The notes below the pieces were generated by a model. It did not search any database and was not told where the DNA came from. It saw only the letters and a program-made list of their open reading frames with translations. The position numbers and the translations under genes were made by a program. 61,557 nt of DNA, from contig CAJTMJ010000019.1 of the NCBI GenBank assembly GCA_910577335.1, positions 1 through 61,557 of the forward strand, given 5' to 3'. This DNA comes from an uncultured Duncaniella sp. (GTDB taxonomy: Bacteria > Bacteroidota > Bacteroidia > Bacteroidales > Muribaculaceae). Of the stretch, positions 44,739 to 54,540 are shown piece by piece; positions within the stretch are counted from its first letter, which is position 1, and each line of letters opens with the position of its first letter.

Positions 44739-45575
44739 ATGATTGAAGTTTCGATTATAATTGTAAATTACAATACGGTTAATCTCACAAAGGCTTGTAT
44801 CGATAGCATAGTGAAGTATACACAAGGATTAAATTATGAGATAATACTCGTTGATAATAAATCAACTGATGGAAGTAAGCAATATTTTGAAAAAGATAAA
44901 CGGATTATATATATATATAATGAAGAAAATAGGGGCTTTGGGGGAGGAAATAATCAAGGAGCACTAAAAGCTTCAGGTAAATATCTGTTCTTTTTAAATC
45001 CGGATACTTTGTTGCTAAATAATGCAATTAAGGAGTTATATGATTTTTATACGAGTGATAAATCAATTGGAATTTGTGGTGGAAATTTATATGACATTGA
45101 ATTAAAACCGGCACATTCATTCAGACGTTATTTGCCGGGTATTCAATGGGAAGTTAATTTACTTACTTGTGGTTTGTGGGATAAAATTATATATGGAAAA
45201 AATCGTATTTTTAATTATACGAAAAATACAATAGAGGTTGGATATGTAACAGGAGCTGACTTATTTATTTCTAAAGATTTATTTGATAAATGTGGTGGTT
45301 TTAGTTCTGAATTTTTCATGTATTATGAGGAAACAGATCTTACTAATCAAGTTAAGAGATTAGGTAAGCGGGTATACTCTGTGCCAAGTTCTAAAATTCA
45401 ACATTTGGAAGGGAAAAGTTTTTCTGCGGAAAAGGAACAACGACGTAGGGCGTTGACTGAAAACGGCTATCAGGTATATAGACGTAGAAATTATTCAAAA
45501 TGGCAGAAAACATTGTCGAAACCATTACACTTCTTCTATCTGACTCTTAAGGGAGTGATATTAAAACTACGATAA
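44739..45575 (+). CDS. Family 2 glycosyltransferase, rhamnosyltransferase-like
   Basis: A 278-residue GT-A enzyme: VSIIIVNYNTVNLTKACIDS, the DxD-type FFLNPDTLLL near 88, ENRGFGGGNNQGAL and YEETDLTNQVKRLGK near 193. The NYN and NRG-GGNNQG features are typical of WbbL/RfbN-like rhamnosyltransferases. dTDP-rhamnose is made by the rml genes downstream, so rhamnose is a likely donor. Confidence 0.87.
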   Translation: MIEVSIIIVNYNTVNLTKACIDSIVKYTQGLNYEIILVDNKSTDGSKQYFEKDKRIIYIYNEENRGFGGGNNQGALKASGKYLFFLNPDTLLLNNAIKELYDFYTSDKSIGICGGNLYDIELKPAHSFRRYLPGIQWEVNLLTCGLWDKIIYGKNRIFNYTKNTIEVGYVTGADLFISKDLFDKCGGFSSEFFMYYEETDLTNQVKRLGKRVYSVPSSKIQHLEGKSFSAEKEQRRRALTENGYQVYRRRNYSKWQKTLSKPLHFFYLTLKGVILKLR

Positions 45576-45579
45576 TTTT

Positions 45580-46731
45580 ATGAAGGTATTAATAATCGGA
45601 GATTTTTGCTATCCTAATTATATGGGTGGATCAAGTAAGCATGTATTTGACTTGATAACGAACTTTCCTTCAGATGAAGTGGATTTCCATTTGATAACTC
45701 GTAAAAGATCTGACGGTCAATATTCGGCTGACGAACGAGAGGCACAAAAAGTATACGATAGAATTAAAGATGAGGGCAGGATTACAGAAGTATCCACAAA
45801 ACACATTTTTAATCCATTTACTTACCTAAGACATATCAGAAAAGCAGATATAGTTGTTTTACAGCATCCAGTAATGGGTTTATTTGGAGGCCTTTGGGGT
45901 CGTCTGTATGCCAAGCCAATCATATATCATTATCATGGTCCTCTGCATTTGGAATATTCTATGAAAACCGGCAAAAATGGACTTCATTATAAGCTTCTAT
46001 GGTTGATGCAGAAAGTTACGGTGTTATTGTCGAATTTTGTATTGACACATTCTGATTATATGAAACGCGTGTCGATAAAAGAGCACAAGGTACCAACATC
46101 AAAATGTATCTATTTGCCTCCATATATCAAAAGGCATGAGATAAGAAAGAATTTATCATATATCAAGAATAATGCAAAAATTAAACTTTTGATTCCTCGT
46201 AGACTGACTTCAAGAACTGGTGTAATAGAGTTTTTAAATTCTTTTTTAACATTTCCTGATGATTTTAGAAGTCGATTTGATGTTTTTGTTACAGGTAAAG
46301 GTGAGCTTCAATCACAAGTTGAGAGTTTAGTTGCTAAAGATCCAGACAATCTTCATTATATCGGCTTTGTGTCATATGATGATTTGTGGGCACTTTATTC
46401 CAAAGTTGATTCTGTAGTAGTTCCAACATTGGACTTGGAGGGTTTTGGTTATGTAATTTTAGAGGGCTTTTCTTGTGGTTCATCTGCTATAGTTTCATAC
46501 ACTTGTGGGGGTGGTTATGAGTTTATAAAGCATCATTTAGGAGATGATTATGTTTTTGATGTTTATTCTCCAGAATCTGTAAAGAAAGCTCTACTTGCTG
46601 TACAAAGAAATAGATACCAAAGAGAAGTATTTATACATATAGCAGATAAGTATACTACGGAAAATATGATTAAGTATTATCTTGATAATATATTATCTCC
46701 ATTATATAGGAATTCCTTTATCAATTCTTAA
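45580..46731 (+). CDS. Family 4 glycosyltransferase
   Basis: A 383-residue GT-B transferase with MKVLIIGDFCYPNYMGGSSK (acceptor loop), a mid IPRRLTSRTGVIEFL segment starting the second domain and PTLDLEGFGYVILEGFSCGS as the donor-binding EGFG motif. It starts 4 nt after the family 2 enzyme. A 124-nt gap without a gene follows. Confidence 0.86.
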   Translation: MKVLIIGDFCYPNYMGGSSKHVFDLITNFPSDEVDFHLITRKRSDGQYSADEREAQKVYDRIKDEGRITEVSTKHIFNPFTYLRHIRKADIVVLQHPVMGLFGGLWGRLYAKPIIYHYHGPLHLEYSMKTGKNGLHYKLLWLMQKVTVLLSNFVLTHSDYMKRVSIKEHKVPTSKCIYLPPYIKRHEIRKNLSYIKNNAKIKLLIPRRLTSRTGVIEFLNSFLTFPDDFRSRFDVFVTGKGELQSQVESLVAKDPDNLHYIGFVSYDDLWALYSKVDSVVVPTLDLEGFGYVILEGFSCGSSAIVSYTCGGGYEFIKHHLGDDYVFDVYSPESVKKALLAVQRNRYQREVFIHIADKYTTENMIKYYLDNILSPLYRNSFINS

Positions 46732-46855
46732 TTGCTAATCAAATTAGTTTATCTGTAAGACCGTTGTCGAGGGTCTTGACTTCTTCTTTTTATGTTCTCG
46801 GGCACATGTGGATGGTTGTAACTAAATCGAGCTATTAATATTATACCGAAAATTT

Positions 46856-47983
46856 ATGAAAATTCTTCATGTAGGTAAATTCTATTCCCCGATAGAGGGC
46901 GGGATAGAATCTATAACCCGTTTTGTTGTCGAGACGTTAAGGGGTAATGTTCAGCGCATAATTTCGTTCAACAACAGCCGGACGGCTGTTGACGATGATG
47001 TGGACACTGTTCCGGTGGTTCGCGCTTCATCGAGCGGTGTTGTGGCGAGCCAACCACTGTCGCTAAAATATTTTTTTGAATTAAGACGGAGCATAAGGAT
47101 GTTTCAGCCCGATGTGGTTCATTTTCATTATCCGAACCCTCTTGGCGCACTTTATCTGCTGCTATCGATTAGGAAAGAAAACAAGCTGATTGTCCACTGG
47201 CACAGCGATGTGGTCGCACAGAGTTTTCTGCACACGCTGATTTCACCTGTCGAGAGGTTTCTGCTGAAAAGATCCGACGCTATAATAGCGACAAGTCCGC
47301 TGTATCGCGACGCATCGAGACAGCTCCGCCGCCACAGGGAAAAGGTGACGGTAATACCGTGTTCGATTGACGAGACAAGATTAGACCTGTCGGACAGCGA
47401 AGATGTAAAGGTCGAGGAAATTCGGAAAGAGTATGGCGGCAAACCGATTGTGTTTTTTATCGGGCGTCATGTCGAATACAAGGGCATACGCTATCTGCTT
47501 GAAGCAGAAAGGTTGGTCAAGAGAGATTGCGTGTTTGTCATCGCCGGGCAAGGGCCGCTGACAGCCCTACTGAAGGAGGAATTCAAGTCATCGCGCATCC
47601 ATTGGATCGGCAGACTTGATGACGGACAGATGAGGCTATATTATCACGCGGCATCAATATTCGCATTTCCCTCAATCACCCGCAACGAGGCGTTTGGTGT
47701 CGTTTTGGCCGAGGCGATGTATTGTGGATGTCCTCCAGTTACATTCACCATTGACGGTTCCGGAGTCAATTGGGTGTCGCAGAATGGAGTCACGGGTATA
47801 GAAGTTGCCAACAGGGATGTCGTAGCATATGCGGCAGCAATCGACCGGGTGCTCTCCGACAGCGGTCTGCTCCGAACTTACAGCGACAACGGCGTCAGCC
47901 GTGTAAACGAGATGTTCACTGGAAGACGGGTGGCCGATATGTATCTGAGGCTGTATGAAAGCCTCGTTGCATCGGCGACTTAG
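46856..47983 (+). CDS. Family 4 glycosyltransferase, GC-richer than the preceding block
   Basis: A 375-residue GT4 enzyme: MKILHVGKFYSPIEGGIESI, HFHYPNPLG, HWHSDVVAQSF, second-domain start IVFFIGRHVEYKG and NEAFGVVLAEAMYCGCPP as the donor motif. Base composition returns to about that of the rml genes, so it belongs to the conserved right flank of the locus rather than the AT-rich exchangeable centre. Confidence 0.9.
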   Translation: MKILHVGKFYSPIEGGIESITRFVVETLRGNVQRIISFNNSRTAVDDDVDTVPVVRASSSGVVASQPLSLKYFFELRRSIRMFQPDVVHFHYPNPLGALYLLLSIRKENKLIVHWHSDVVAQSFLHTLISPVERFLLKRSDAIIATSPLYRDASRQLRRHREKVTVIPCSIDETRLDLSDSEDVKVEEIRKEYGGKPIVFFIGRHVEYKGIRYLLEAERLVKRDCVFVIAGQGPLTALLKEEFKSSRIHWIGRLDDGQMRLYYHAASIFAFPSITRNEAFGVVLAEAMYCGCPPVTFTIDGSGVNWVSQNGVTGIEVANRDVVAYAAAIDRVLSDSGLLRTYSDNGVSRVNEMFTGRRVADMYLRLYESLVASAT

Positions 47984-48317
47984 ATTGTAATATCTTTCAA
48001 CGCATATTTCTTTGCACTGACATTTTTCGATATATGGTATCGTGATACGCATCAAAGAATTGCTCTGGTGGATGTCGAGAGTCGTACGGCGGATCATTAG
48101 ATTCTTGGAAACAATTTGAATGAGCCGGAAGCGGTAAAGAACGGAAAGAGCAGATCAAAATCATGATTGACATAAGCATGACCAACAGTATGCAGATTCG
48201 TCAGAAGAATCAAAGCTATAGGCGACTGAAAAGGCTTGTCGAGAATCGCAAATGCTTCTCATGCCAATAGGAATTAGTGGTAATAAAAATTAAACCAAAC
48301 CCAAAATTTAACATTTT
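47984..48317. other. 334-bp gap before rmlA without a recognisable gene
   Basis: Contains only short frames: 25 codons (IKELLWWMSRVVRRIIRFLE) near 48040-48117 and 35 codons (MIDISMTNSMQIRQKNQS ...) at about 48163-48270. Either could be the remnant of a lost gene; neither resembles an initiating sugar-phosphate transferase. No convincing promoter was found. Confidence 0.4.
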
Positions 48318-49223
48318 ATGAAAGGAATAGTACTTGCCGGTGGTTCCGGCACTCGGTTATATCCGATTACGAAGGGAGTGTCGAAGCAAATGCTCCCGGT
48401 GTTTGACAAGCCGATGGTGTATTATCCAATTTCCACGCTGATGCTGGCGGGGATTAGAGATATATTGATTATTTCCACCCCGCAGGATTTGCCGGGATTT
48501 CGTCGCCTGTTAGGAGATGGTTCTGACTATGGAGTGAAATTCACATACGCTGAGCAACCTTCGCCCGATGGACTTGCTCAGGCTTTTATAATCGGTAAGG
48601 AATTTATCGGAGAAGATTCGGCTTGTCTTGTGCTCGGCGACAATATTTTCCATGGCGCAGGTTTTTCCGAAGTGCTTAAAAAGGCTGTTGTGGCTGCCGA
48701 AAAAGATACGAAAGCGACTGTGTTCGGTTACTGGGTGAACGACCCGGAACGCTACGGTGTGGCGGAGTTTGACAAGGAGGGCAACTGCCTGTCCATAGAG
48801 GAGAAGCCGGAGCATCCGAAGTCAAATTATGCCGTTGTCGGGCTTTATTTCTATCCTAACAGGGTGGTTGATGTAGCAACCTCGATCAAGCCGTCGGCAC
48901 GTGGCGAGCTTGAAATCACGACCGTCAACCAGGAGTTCCTGAAGGACGGGGAGCTGAAGGTGCAGACCCTACCGCGAGGTTTCGCATGGCTCGACACAGG
49001 CACCCACGACTCGCTCGCCGAGGCCTCGATCTACGTTGAAGTACTCGAAAAACGTCAGGGTCTGAAAATTGCATGTCTCGAAGGCATAGCCTATCGTCAG
49101 GGCTGGATATCGAAGGAGAAGATGTTGGAACTTGCAAAACCGATGCTCAAAAATCAGTACGGTCAATACCTTATAAAGGTGGTGGAAGAAATCGACCGCA
49201 CAGGTGATCGTAATTTGGACTAA
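48318..49223 (+). CDS. rmlA: Glucose-1-phosphate thymidylyltransferase RmlA
   Basis: Makes dTDP-glucose from glucose-1-phosphate and dTTP, first step to dTDP-rhamnose and other dTDP-6-deoxysugars. The 301-residue protein starts MKGIVLAGGSGTRLYPITKG (nucleotide loop GGSGTRL), with KQMLPVFDKPM, the GDNIFHG active-site segment near 110 and EEKPEHPKSNYAVVG near 160. Full length. First of a four-gene rml group in the order A, C, D, B. Confidence 0.97.
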   Translation: MKGIVLAGGSGTRLYPITKGVSKQMLPVFDKPMVYYPISTLMLAGIRDILIISTPQDLPGFRRLLGDGSDYGVKFTYAEQPSPDGLAQAFIIGKEFIGEDSACLVLGDNIFHGAGFSEVLKKAVVAAEKDTKATVFGYWVNDPERYGVAEFDKEGNCLSIEEKPEHPKSNYAVVGLYFYPNRVVDVATSIKPSARGELEITTVNQEFLKDGELKVQTLPRGFAWLDTGTHDSLAEASIYVEVLEKRQGLKIACLEGIAYRQGWISKEKMLELAKPMLKNQYGQYLIKVVEEIDRTGDRNLD

Positions 49224-49308
49224 TATTATCTGGCTGGGGCGATTGACGAAATAAGCCAACTATTCCACACAAAAACTGTCAATCGCTTCCAGCCATCTTT
49301 TTTCAACA

Positions 49309-49884
49309 ATGGAAATTATAAAAACAAACATAGAAGGCGTGGTGATAATCCAGCCACGCATATTCAAGGATTCTCGCGGTTATTTCTTCGAGAGTTATTC
49401 GAAACGAGAATTTGACGAGAAGGTACGTCCAATAGAATTTGTACAGGACAACGAATCATGTTCCACCTATGGTGTAATGCGAGGATTGCATTTTCAAAGT
49501 CCGCCATATGCACAGTCAAAGCTTGTGCGCTGCGTCAAGGGCCGTGTGCTCGACGTGGCTGTTGACATCCGCAAAGGTTCCCCGACTTACGGCAAGCACG
49601 TTGCCGTTGAACTGACCGAGGATAACCACCGGCAGTTCTTCATACCTCGTGGTTTCGCACATGGATTCGCAGTACTGAGCGACATTGCCGTATTCCAGTA
49701 TAAATGCGACAACTACTATCATCCGGAGGCTGACGGAGGCATCTCGATTCAGGATGAATCCCTTGGCATTGACTGGTGTATCGACCCAGCGAATGCCATC
49801 CTTTCTGAAAAAGACACGAAGCATCCCCTCCTCGCTGACTTCAATTCTCCTTTTGATTTCAACATAGACCAGTACGAAAAATGA
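49309..49884 (+). CDS. rmlC: dTDP-4-dehydrorhamnose 3,5-epimerase RmlC
   Basis: A 191-residue cupin: RIFKDSRGYFFESYS, the catalytic His region GVMRGLHFQSPPYAQSKLVR and FFIPRGFAHGFAVL with the partner residues. Epimerises dTDP-4-keto-6-deoxyglucose at C3 and C5. Its stop overlaps the rmlD start by 4 bp. Confidence 0.97.
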   Translation: MEIIKTNIEGVVIIQPRIFKDSRGYFFESYSKREFDEKVRPIEFVQDNESCSTYGVMRGLHFQSPPYAQSKLVRCVKGRVLDVAVDIRKGSPTYGKHVAVELTEDNHRQFFIPRGFAHGFAVLSDIAVFQYKCDNYYHPEADGGISIQDESLGIDWCIDPANAILSEKDTKHPLLADFNSPFDFNIDQYEK

Positions 49885-50771
49885 ACATACTCGTAACCGG
49901 TGCAAACGGGCAGCTTGGCAACTGCCTGCGCATTGCCGCCAAAGACTCCAATGACAAATATATATTCACCGACATCGCCGAATTTGACATAGACGGGACC
50001 CGCATTTCCCGCCTTGACATCACCGATGCCGATCAGGTCATGAAGATGGTGAAAGTCAACGGTGTTGATGTCATTGTAAACTGCGCCGCCTATACCAACG
50101 TGGAGGAGGCTGAAGACAATCAGAATCTCGCTGAACTTCTCAACTCCACCGCCGTCCTTAACCTCGCCAAGGCTGTCAAAGTCAATGGTGGCACTCTGAT
50201 ACACATCTCAACAGATTATGTCTTCGGCAAGGAGCCGTATAACATTCCCTGCCGCGAGGATCAGAAGGGCACCCCCACGGGAGTCTACGGCATGACCAAG
50301 CTCCACGGCGAGCAACAGATCGCCGAGTCAGGTGTCAAGTCTCTTATTTTCCGCACCGCATGGCTTTACAGCGAATACGGCAAAAACTTTGTCAAAACGA
50401 TGCTCAATTTGACGGCAACGAAGCCGGAACTGAAAGTGGTGTTCGACCAGGCCGGCACACCCACCTACGCTCAGGATCTTGCAGATGCCATCTTCAAAAT
50501 CATCGAGAATCGCAAGATGGACGGCAACGAGGGTATCTACCATTATTCCAACGAGGGAGTCTGCTCATGGTTCGACTTCACCAGGATGATAGCCGAATAT
50601 GCCGGCAACACCGCCTGCGACATCCAGCCCTGCCACTCCGACGAGTTCCCTTCGAAGGTCACCCGTCCGGCATACTCCGTGCTCGACAAAACCAAGTTTA
50701 AGCAAACTTTCGGACTCAAAGTGCCATATTGGACCGACTCCCTCAAAAAGTGTATCAAAAACATCAAATAA
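49881..50771 (+). CDS. rmlD: dTDP-4-dehydrorhamnose reductase RmlD
   Basis: A 296-residue SDR enzyme: MNILVTGANGQLGNCLRIAA, CAAYTNVEEAEDNQ, STDYVFGKEPYN and the YGMTKLHGEQQ YxxxK pair. Reduces the epimerised keto sugar to dTDP-L-rhamnose. Complete, overlapping rmlC by 4 bp, 8 nt before rmlB. Confidence 0.97.
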   Translation: MNILVTGANGQLGNCLRIAAKDSNDKYIFTDIAEFDIDGTRISRLDITDADQVMKMVKVNGVDVIVNCAAYTNVEEAEDNQNLAELLNSTAVLNLAKAVKVNGGTLIHISTDYVFGKEPYNIPCREDQKGTPTGVYGMTKLHGEQQIAESGVKSLIFRTAWLYSEYGKNFVKTMLNLTATKPELKVVFDQAGTPTYAQDLADAIFKIIENRKMDGNEGIYHYSNEGVCSWFDFTRMIAEYAGNTACDIQPCHSDEFPSKVTRPAYSVLDKTKFKQTFGLKVPYWTDSLKKCIKNIK

Positions 50772-50779
50772 GAATCAAA

Positions 50780-51913
50780 ATGAAACGCAATATTCTAATA
50801 ACAGGCGGTGCCGGATTTATAGGCTCACACGTTGTACGCCTTTTCGTAAACAAGTATCCCGACTACCATATCGTCAACCTCGACAAGCTTACGTATGCCG
50901 GGAATCTTGCCAATCTCAAGGACATCGAGGATAAGCCGAATTACACATTCGTAAAAGCCGACATAGCCGACCTCGACGAGATGCGGCGCATCATTAGGGA
51001 ATATGAAATTGACGGCATCATCCATCTCGCAGCCGAGAGCCACGTCGACCGCTCGATCAAGGATCCTTTCACGTTCGCACGCACAAACGTCATGGGCACG
51101 CTCGCTCTGCTTCAGGCGGCGAAGGAATACTGGGAATCACTTCCTGAAAAATACGAAGGGAAGCGCTTCTATCACATCTCCACTGACGAGGTTTACGGTG
51201 CGCTCGAACTCACCAATCCTGAAGGCATCGAGTCTCCGTTCACAACCACGGCCTCTTCTGAGCACCACCATGCATACGGCACGGAGTTTTTCTTGGAGAC
51301 GACAAAATACAATCCACACAGTCCTTACAGCGCATCAAAGGCATCGTCCGACCACTTTGTCCGTGCCTACCATGACACCTACGGTATGCCCACCATCGTG
51401 ACCAACTGCTCGAACAACTACGGTCCCTATCAGTTCCCTGAGAAACTTATTCCGCTGTTCATCAACAACATCCGTCACCGCAAGCCGCTGCCTGTCTACG
51501 GCAAGGGAGAGAACGTGCGCGACTGGCTCTATGTGGTCGACCACGCCCGTGCCATAGACACCATCTTTCACGAGGGAAAGATTGCCGAAACCTACAACAT
51601 CGGCGGTTTCAACGAGTGGAAAAATATCGACATCATCAAGGTAATCATCAAGACCGTTGACCGTCTCCTCGGCAACCCCGAAGGCTATTCTGAATCCCTC
51701 ATCACCTACGTCACCGACCGCCTCGGTCATGACATGCGCTACGCCATCGACTCCCGCAAGCTCCAACGAGAACTCGGCTGGGAACCATCCCTCCAGTTTG
51801 AGGAAGGCATCGAAAAGACCGTCCGCTGGTATCTCGACCATCAGGACTGGATGGACAACATCACCTCCGGCGACTACGAGCGCTACTACGACGACATGTA
51901 CAAAAACCGGTAA
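50780..51913 (+). CDS. rmlB: dTDP-glucose 4,6-dehydratase RmlB
   Basis: A 377-residue extended SDR beginning MKRNILITGGAGFIGSHVVR, with HLAAESHVDRSI, ISTDEVYGAL (catalytic Thr-Asp-Glu) and YSASKASSDHFVRA (YxxxK). Its product dTDP-4-keto-6-deoxyglucose feeds both rhamnose (rmlC, rmlD) and the WecE-like amino-sugar branch. The ATG at 50780 is preferred over a longer reading that overlaps rmlD. It is the last clear capsule gene. Confidence 0.97.
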   Translation: MKRNILITGGAGFIGSHVVRLFVNKYPDYHIVNLDKLTYAGNLANLKDIEDKPNYTFVKADIADLDEMRRIIREYEIDGIIHLAAESHVDRSIKDPFTFARTNVMGTLALLQAAKEYWESLPEKYEGKRFYHISTDEVYGALELTNPEGIESPFTTTASSEHHHAYGTEFFLETTKYNPHSPYSASKASSDHFVRAYHDTYGMPTIVTNCSNNYGPYQFPEKLIPLFINNIRHRKPLPVYGKGENVRDWLYVVDHARAIDTIFHEGKIAETYNIGGFNEWKNIDIIKVIIKTVDRLLGNPEGYSESLITYVTDRLGHDMRYAIDSRKLQRELGWEPSLQFEEGIEKTVRWYLDHQDWMDNITSGDYERYYDDMYKNR

Positions 51914-51987
51914 ATCCAGCAAATCCATGCGGAGTAAATTATGGAATCAATCTTTGTATCCTCTTTACCTTATCTAAGTGACGATCC

Positions 51988-53463
51988 ATGACCACATCTC
52001 ATTCAATGGAATCAAATCTTATCACGAAAGCGGTGAAGGAATCGTTTGAATATATCGGGAGATTATTCAGCAACATACGCTATTCGGATACTTCGTTGCC
52101 GTTTAAGGCTGCTAACATTCGAATTATCAAAGACGATAAAGGTATTACTTTGTATTTTGATGCAGAGAATAATAAGGAATTGGAAGAGGTCTACATGGGG
52201 CGCATGGATGGGTTTGAAATAAAGAATGACCTTAATGTATTGTCAATTCCTGCCGGATATTTCAGTTTTGACTGTTCTCTGAATTTGGTTGAACCGACTC
52301 AATCAATGACAGTTCGTGTAGGCAAATGTGCGTCCAATCATTTTGAACCGGAAAAGGAATTATATCGAAGAATAATGATACCTATCGAACGGGTTGATTG
52401 GATAAGAGATGTCCATACTTATTGGTACCGGGAAGATTCGTTAACAAGATGCGGGCTTATCGAATTTTCAATCAATGGAATACAAATACATTTGTTTCCC
52501 TACAAATATAAAGACAGGGAATATCTTGTGTTTGACAGCATGATTCCGATGATGCAAGAAGAATTCTCGAATTTAGTATTTTCCATCTGTGTTACCTTGG
52601 GCTTAGTTATTGCTAAGCTATGGCAGGACGAAGAAATAACTCTCGAATATGATGATAATGAATTTTTAAAACCGAAGGCATTAGCATATAGAAAGCTTCG
52701 TCCATCCATAAAAGGGACGTATTCCATATTCTCCACTAATATGTATTCCCTGCATCACAGTTTGAAATTAAATCACTTAGATTATGCTGCCAAATATTTG
52801 GAGAAGAATGGGAATGTTGATTCTGGCAAAGTAGACTGGATTCGACAACCATTTATGTCAGATTTGGCCAGTTTGATTCATTGCAACGATTCTTTAAGAC
52901 GTGCAGTCGTGTTAATGATTGAAGGATCCACTTATCCTTTGGAATTTCAAGCTCCGATTTACAGTGTGGCATTGGAAACCATAACAGGATTTTTACTGAA
53001 AGAGTCAGGTGACAAAGAAATGACTCCTGTTCCAAAGGAATCTTATGAAAATGAAATAAAGCCAAAGTTAAATACTCTGCTGGACTCATTCAAATCTGGT
53101 GACAATGAGAACGATGAAGGAATTAGAATTCTAAAACAACGTATAGTCCAATTGAACAGACCGACAAATTCCGATAAACTTACAAATCCTTTTAAAAGCA
53201 TTGGCTATCGTCTTACTAAAGAAGAAAAGAAAGCTATCAATGACAGGAATCGGTTTTTGCATGGAGTCTTGTATGGAGACAAAGGATGTCAGGATGAGTT
53301 GGATCTTTTGTTGAAATCGAGTATCAGACTTCATAAATTGTGCTGCATTCTTATTTTAAAGAGATCCGGATTTGACAGCTTTATTCTCAACAATCCAGTC
53401 CTATGGGGTTTTGAAGAAGATTGTGACAGAAAGGATCCACCTTTGATTTTACTACATCCATAA
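51988..53463 (+). CDS. Unknown protein with C-terminal HEPN-like RNxxxH motif (candidate RNase effector)
   Basis: A 491-residue soluble protein. The N-terminal about 230 residues look beta-rich (ITLYFDAENNKELEEVYMGR) and the remainder helical. Near the C-terminus DRNRFLHGVLYGDKG places R420, N421 and H425 in the RNxxxH arrangement of HEPN ribonucleases, followed by a helix (LDLLLKSSIRLHKLCCILIL). Two-part proteins of about 500 residues with a C-terminal HEPN domain include the ApeA antiphage effectors; this similarity is by layout only. It lies 74 nt after rmlB and 27 nt before the primase gene, so it may be the first gene of the defence-like cluster. Confidence 0.55.
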   Translation: MTTSHSMESNLITKAVKESFEYIGRLFSNIRYSDTSLPFKAANIRIIKDDKGITLYFDAENNKELEEVYMGRMDGFEIKNDLNVLSIPAGYFSFDCSLNLVEPTQSMTVRVGKCASNHFEPEKELYRRIMIPIERVDWIRDVHTYWYREDSLTRCGLIEFSINGIQIHLFPYKYKDREYLVFDSMIPMMQEEFSNLVFSICVTLGLVIAKLWQDEEITLEYDDNEFLKPKALAYRKLRPSIKGTYSIFSTNMYSLHHSLKLNHLDYAAKYLEKNGNVDSGKVDWIRQPFMSDLASLIHCNDSLRRAVVLMIEGSTYPLEFQAPIYSVALETITGFLLKESGDKEMTPVPKESYENEIKPKLNTLLDSFKSGDNENDEGIRILKQRIVQLNRPTNSDKLTNPFKSIGYRLTKEEKKAINDRNRFLHGVLYGDKGCQDELDLLLKSSIRLHKLCCILILKRSGFDSFILNNPVLWGFEEDCDRKDPPLILLHP

Positions 53464-53490
53464 CAAGGTTCTTCAAATCGCATTTTGAGT

Positions 53491-54540
53491 ATGGCCGGAT
53501 TGGATAAAGATTTTATAGAAAATAAAATCAAATCAATCCCAATAAGACGTGTCTGTGAGGCTCTTCGGTTGGAACGTAGAAACAAGAGGTACCGGTGTGT
53601 GAATCCACTCCATCCGGACAAAGATCCGAGTATGACCGTCTATGAGAAAAGCAACACGTGGTATTGCTTTGCCTGTGGCGAACATGGTTCTGTCATCGAT
53701 ATGGTAAAGCTTGCCTGTAAGTGTAATTTTATAGATGCCTGTGAATGGCTTGCTCATAATTTCGGAATCCTGCTTCCTGATAAATCTAATTGGAGAAACA
53801 CATCTCGAAATGTCAAGCCTGTCAAGAAAACCTCACAGATAAAATCAGAGACAAAAGCACCAAATATTGATCACGAACTACTGGAGTGGATTGTCACCAA
53901 CGGAGGAATTTCAAATCTCGCCAAATCGTTCCTGTATGACGAAAGGAAGTTGTCTGAGGAAGTCATAAGTGAGTGCAGAATCTTTTCACTTAATGATGAA
54001 TACAGATTTATTTCCAAACTTGTCTCGGAGTTTGGAGAAAAACGCTGTATCGATTCAAAGATCCTATTCAGAGACAGGGACGGAAAATATCGTAGCCATT
54101 ATCTTTTCCCCGCTTTGGCTTTCCCGTACTATGATTATGATGGCAAAATCGTAAATATTCAATCACGGACGTTTTTCCCGAAAAGACCGCAAGACCGTTT
54201 CAGAAACATCCCCGGTCTTCCGGTCTCGATTTTTAATATGAACTCGTTAAACGGTCTTGACGTGGGAACTCCTGTCTATATAGCGGAGGGGGTGACGGAT
54301 TGTCTTGCCATGCTCTCGGATGGTCATCACGCCATTGCAATCCCAGGAGCCAATAACTATAAGGATGAGTTTGCCAAATATCTGGAAAGGTTTGTGTTGA
54401 CAATGTTCCCGGACAATGACAAACCTGGAGCCGGACTATATGACAAAATGTTGAAGAACCTGAAATGCTCCATATTCAAACGGGAGATTCCGGACGGATT
54501 CAAAGACTACGCCGAGTACCATATAAGCAGATATGAGTGA
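53491..54540 (+). CDS. DnaG-like primase: CHC2 zinc finger plus TOPRIM, coupled to a reverse transcriptase
   Basis: A 349-residue DnaG-type primase without helicase-binding domain. The zinc finger is complete: C36, H41, C59 and C62 (RCVNPLHPD ... WYCFACGEHG), unlike TraP in this window. The TOPRIM domain has E266 in YIAEGVTDCLAML and D308/D310 in MFPDNDKPGAG. The ATG at 53491 is preferred to an in-frame TTG at 53485. The stop overlaps the reverse transcriptase start by 8 bp, so the two are translated together. It could make a primer for the RT or sense DNA ends; neither can be read from sequence. I do not recall a described RT system with such a partner. Confidence 0.85.
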   Translation: MAGLDKDFIENKIKSIPIRRVCEALRLERRNKRYRCVNPLHPDKDPSMTVYEKSNTWYCFACGEHGSVIDMVKLACKCNFIDACEWLAHNFGILLPDKSNWRNTSRNVKPVKKTSQIKSETKAPNIDHELLEWIVTNGGISNLAKSFLYDERKLSEEVISECRIFSLNDEYRFISKLVSEFGEKRCIDSKILFRDRDGKYRSHYLFPALAFPYYDYDGKIVNIQSRTFFPKRPQDRFRNIPGLPVSIFNMNSLNGLDVGTPVYIAEGVTDCLAMLSDGHHAIAIPGANNYKDEFAKYLERFVLTMFPDNDKPGAGLYDKMLKNLKCSIFKREIPDGFKDYAEYHISRYE

